Source: G963665085 sp963665085 | GTDB lineage: Bacteria; Bacteroidota; Bacteroidia; Bacteroidales; JAAAOM01 | DNA length: 64,000 nt | Direction: 5' to 3' | NCBI GenBank assembly: GCA_963665085.2 | Contig: CAXXXS010000001.1 | Coordinates: 2,542,001 to 2,606,000 of the forward strand | Shown: positions 62,402-64,000 of the stretch, piece after piece | How the letters are laid out: every line of letters starts with the position of its first letter | Numbering within the stretch: position 1 is the first letter of the stretch | Notes under the pieces: model-generated | The model's input: the letters and a program-made list of their open reading frames with translations, nothing else | The model's database searches: none | Told to the model about the DNA's origin: nothing | Program-made: the position numbers and the translations under genes

Positions 62402-63277
62402 CTAATCATCTAAATGCGTAAAATTTTTAGGTTCGATGTGAATAGTAGCTATTATATTTAATTCCTGTTTTATCTTTTTTTCAATATTTGTGGCAATGGA
62501 ATGTGCTGATAAAACATCCATTTTGCTATCAACTTTTATATGAAATGTTAGCTCTTGATTTGAGACATAATTATGAATGTGAAAATGATGAGGAAATAAA
62601 TCTTGACTATAGATTGATTCAACTAACTGCTTAACCTTAACAACTAACTCATCACTGGGTTCTTCACCTAATAATTTGTTTATCGCATCTTTAATTATTT
62701 CATACGATGCATAAAAAAGCATGAGCGCAATAATAATTCCTAAAATACTATCGATCCACCAAAATCGGTTTGTAAAAAATATTCCAATCAATACAACGAT
62801 TGAAGATAATGCATCGGTTCTGTGATGCCAACCATCTGCCTTTACTGAGAGATTATTTGTTTTTTTGCCAATGTAGAATGCATATTGGGCCAACGCCTCT
62901 TTTATAATTATAGAGGTAATTGTTACCGTGATTGCTATCATCCCAAAATTTGCTGACTCTTTTGTTTTAAATTCAATGATTGAATCTTTAAGAAAATCAT
63001 AGGCAATTAATGCTAATAATACACCAATAAAGATAGCAGCAATCTGTTCCCATCTTCCGTGACCAAAGGGATGGTCTTTATCGGGCTTTTGAGAAGAAAG
63101 TTTTACGCCAATAATTACGATTATTGAACTTAATGAATCCGATAAAGTATGCCATGCATCGGCTGTTAATGCAATTGAACCTGAAATAATACCAGCCCAT
63201 AGTTTCAACGCAAATAATCCGGTGTTAACTATAATTGATACTGCTCCTTCTATGTATCCAGCTTTATTTTTATCCAT
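62402..63277 (-). CDS. Cation diffusion facilitator (CDF) transporter
   Basis: A 291-residue metal exporter. Helices 2 and 5 have the metal sites in ALTADAWHTLSDSLSSI and VKADGWHHRTDALSSIVV (HxxxD). The Zn/Cd family markers (HPFGHGRWEQIAAIF) are present. The cytoplasmic C-terminal domain (about 205-291) holds FPHHFHIHNYVS. Upstream lies the left end of the IS200-type element. The exported metal (Zn, Fe, Mn or Cd) cannot be told. Confidence 0.92.
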   Translation of the reverse strand: MDKNKAGYIEGAVSIIVNTGLFALKLWAGIISGSIALTADAWHTLSDSLSSIIVIIGVKLSSQKPDKDHPFGHGRWEQIAAIFIGVLLALIAYDFLKDSIIEFKTKESANFGMIAITVTITSIIIKEALAQYAFYIGKKTNNLSVKADGWHHRTDALSSIVVLIGIFFTNRFWWIDSILGIIIALMLFYASYEIIKDAINKLLGEEPSDELVVKVKQLVESIYSQDLFPHHFHIHNYVSNQELTFHIKVDSKMDVLSAHSIATNIEKKIKQELNIIATIHIEPKNFTHLDD

Positions 63278-63297
63278 TTTTATTTAAAATCTGAAAA

Positions 63298-63866
63298 ACC
63301 ACCGCCTTAGGCGGTGGTCATGTAAGTTAGGCTTAGCCATATAGCTTTGCCCATAATATAAACTTAAAAAAGTAAAATTATGGGTAAATTTCGAAAACTA
63401 ACACATGTTTTTTACAAATGCGAATACCATATTGTTTTTACGCCGAAGTATCGTTTTCAGGTATTAGAAGGTATGATCAAATCATTGCTTGAACACGATA
63501 TTCTCGCAATTTGTCAATGGAAAGAGGTCATAGTTGATGAACTGAGTGTGCAAAAAGATCATGTGCACATGTTATGTTCAGTGCCGCCAAAAATATCCAT
63601 TTCCGATTTCATGGGCATCTTAAAAGGTAAAACAGCCATACGACTTTTCAAGACATATCCGAGTTTGAAGTCTAAGCCGTATTGGGGAAATCATTTTTGG
63701 TCAAGAGGATACTTCATTTGTACAGTTGGTCTTGATGAAGAAATGATTCGCAAATATGTAAAGTATCAACAGCACGAAGACAAAAAGAACAGAGAACGTT
63801 AGCCTATCCCTCTTTTAGAGGGTGCTGTAATTGAAGCCACCGTCTTTGACGGTGGTCATTCACTAG
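63298..63866 (+). mobile_element. IS200-type insertion sequence, apparently intact, tnpA only
   Basis: A left-end hairpin ACCACCGCC/GGCGGTGGT (63298-63306, 63310-63318) and a right-end hairpin CCACCGTC/GACGGTGG (63837-63844, 63848-63855) flank a single transposase gene. Both hairpins are followed by TCAT. No tnpB gene is present. Exact tips cannot be set without a second copy. Confidence 0.8.
63380..63802 (+). CDS. tnpA: IS200/IS605 family transposase TnpA (Y1 HUH)
   Basis: A 140-residue single-strand transposase. Its lead (GKFRKLTHVFYKCEYHIVFT) and HuH motif (KDHVHMLC, His61 and His63) bind metal, and Tyr126 or Tyr129 in MIRKYVKYQ is the nucleophile. WGNHFWSRGYFICTVG is typical of the family. 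Such enzymes cut and join single-stranded hairpin ends during replication. Full length and no frameshift, so it is probably active. Confidence 0.95.
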   Translation: MGKFRKLTHVFYKCEYHIVFTPKYRFQVLEGMIKSLLEHDILAICQWKEVIVDELSVQKDHVHMLCSVPPKISISDFMGILKGKTAIRLFKTYPSLKSKPYWGNHFWSRGYFICTVGLDEEMIRKYVKYQQHEDKKNRER

Positions 63867-63909
63867 TTTTTTTAGTTAGTCTTATCTAACTAAATAAGTA
63901 AAAAATTTT

Positions 63910-64000
63910 TTAAACTATCGTTTTAACAGCTTTGTTTAGTAACACTATAAGAATATCTTTTTCTGATTCTGTTAATTTTTTTGTCAGAAGAGATGCAAAC
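63910..64000 (-). CDS. C-terminal end of a MarR-like regulator (cut by window end)
   Basis: The minus strand ends at a TAA at 63910-63912 after 29 residues, including ASLLTKKLTESEKDILIVLL and NKAVKTIV. The LTESEKD...LL pattern resembles the end of MarR-type regulators (and the tail of the fused domain at 61078). The gene begins beyond the window. The IS200 element lies between it and the CDF gene. The family call is tentative. Confidence 0.45.
   Translation of the reverse strand, partial: FASLLTKKLTESEKDILIVLLNKAVKTIV

Overview
The window looks like a chromosomal segment of an AT-rich member of the Bacteroidota, probably a marine or sediment Marinilabiliales-like bacterium (the order is inference). 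The phylum is supported by TAnnTTTG promoter boxes, type IX secretion (T9SS) tails, DUF5723, DUF3667, DUF4395 and START_2-type proteins, a DUF2723-like protein, and mostly weak ribosome binding sites.

Region 1 (1 to about 6650) is the right part of an integrated mobile element abutting the 3' end of a tRNA-Met gene (6654-6727, minus). It holds an excisionase-like HTH protein, a primase-polymerase/SF3-helicase replication protein, a roughly 310-bp non-coding block packed with GTTTAC/GTAAAC hexamers (candidate iteron origin), then about nine small unrecognised genes in one direction ending at a strong terminator. A 25-bp site made of two GTGTATGC units occurs at the start of the small-gene array and again, inverted, at the tRNA-proximal end. 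Integrase and left end are outside the window; no capsid or conjugation gene is visible. This is the most likely place for an undescribed system, for example a phage satellite or an integrative plasmid.

Region 2 (6.7-14.3 kb) is core genome: START-like protein, LptF/LptG-type permease with a C-terminal extension, two glycosyltransferases, ribBA and fmt, followed by a frameshifted membrane-protein remnant. Region 3 (15.0-18.4 kb) is a tandem duplication of a two-gene surface-protein unit, followed by a transmembrane HTH protein. Region 4 (20-31 kb) has a sugar catabolic group (Gfo/Idh/MocA oxidoreductase, FucP-like transporter, TolB-like protein, medium-chain dehydrogenase, class II aldolase-SDR fusion), a histidine kinase with a small partner, and a COG2509 flavoprotein.

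Region 5 (31-49 kb) contains a lipoprotein/DUF5723 pair, a T9SS trypsin-like protease, an M3 peptidase, a GH78 rhamnosidase with a broken gene after it, a YcaQ-type glycosylase, DUF4395, PQQ-propeller, DUF3667 and TonB-receptor-family proteins. Region 6 (49-64 kb) contains a porin-PII-Amt nitrogen operon, a GH3 enzyme with PA14, a T9SS M1 peptidase, a metallophosphoesterase, a stand-alone DUF2723 C-terminal-like protein, a TrmH-type methyltransferase fused to a winged helix, a CDF transporter, an intact IS200-type element and a gene cut by the window end. Two copies of a palindromic repeat (24.0 and 55.4 kb) each sit exactly between convergent genes.
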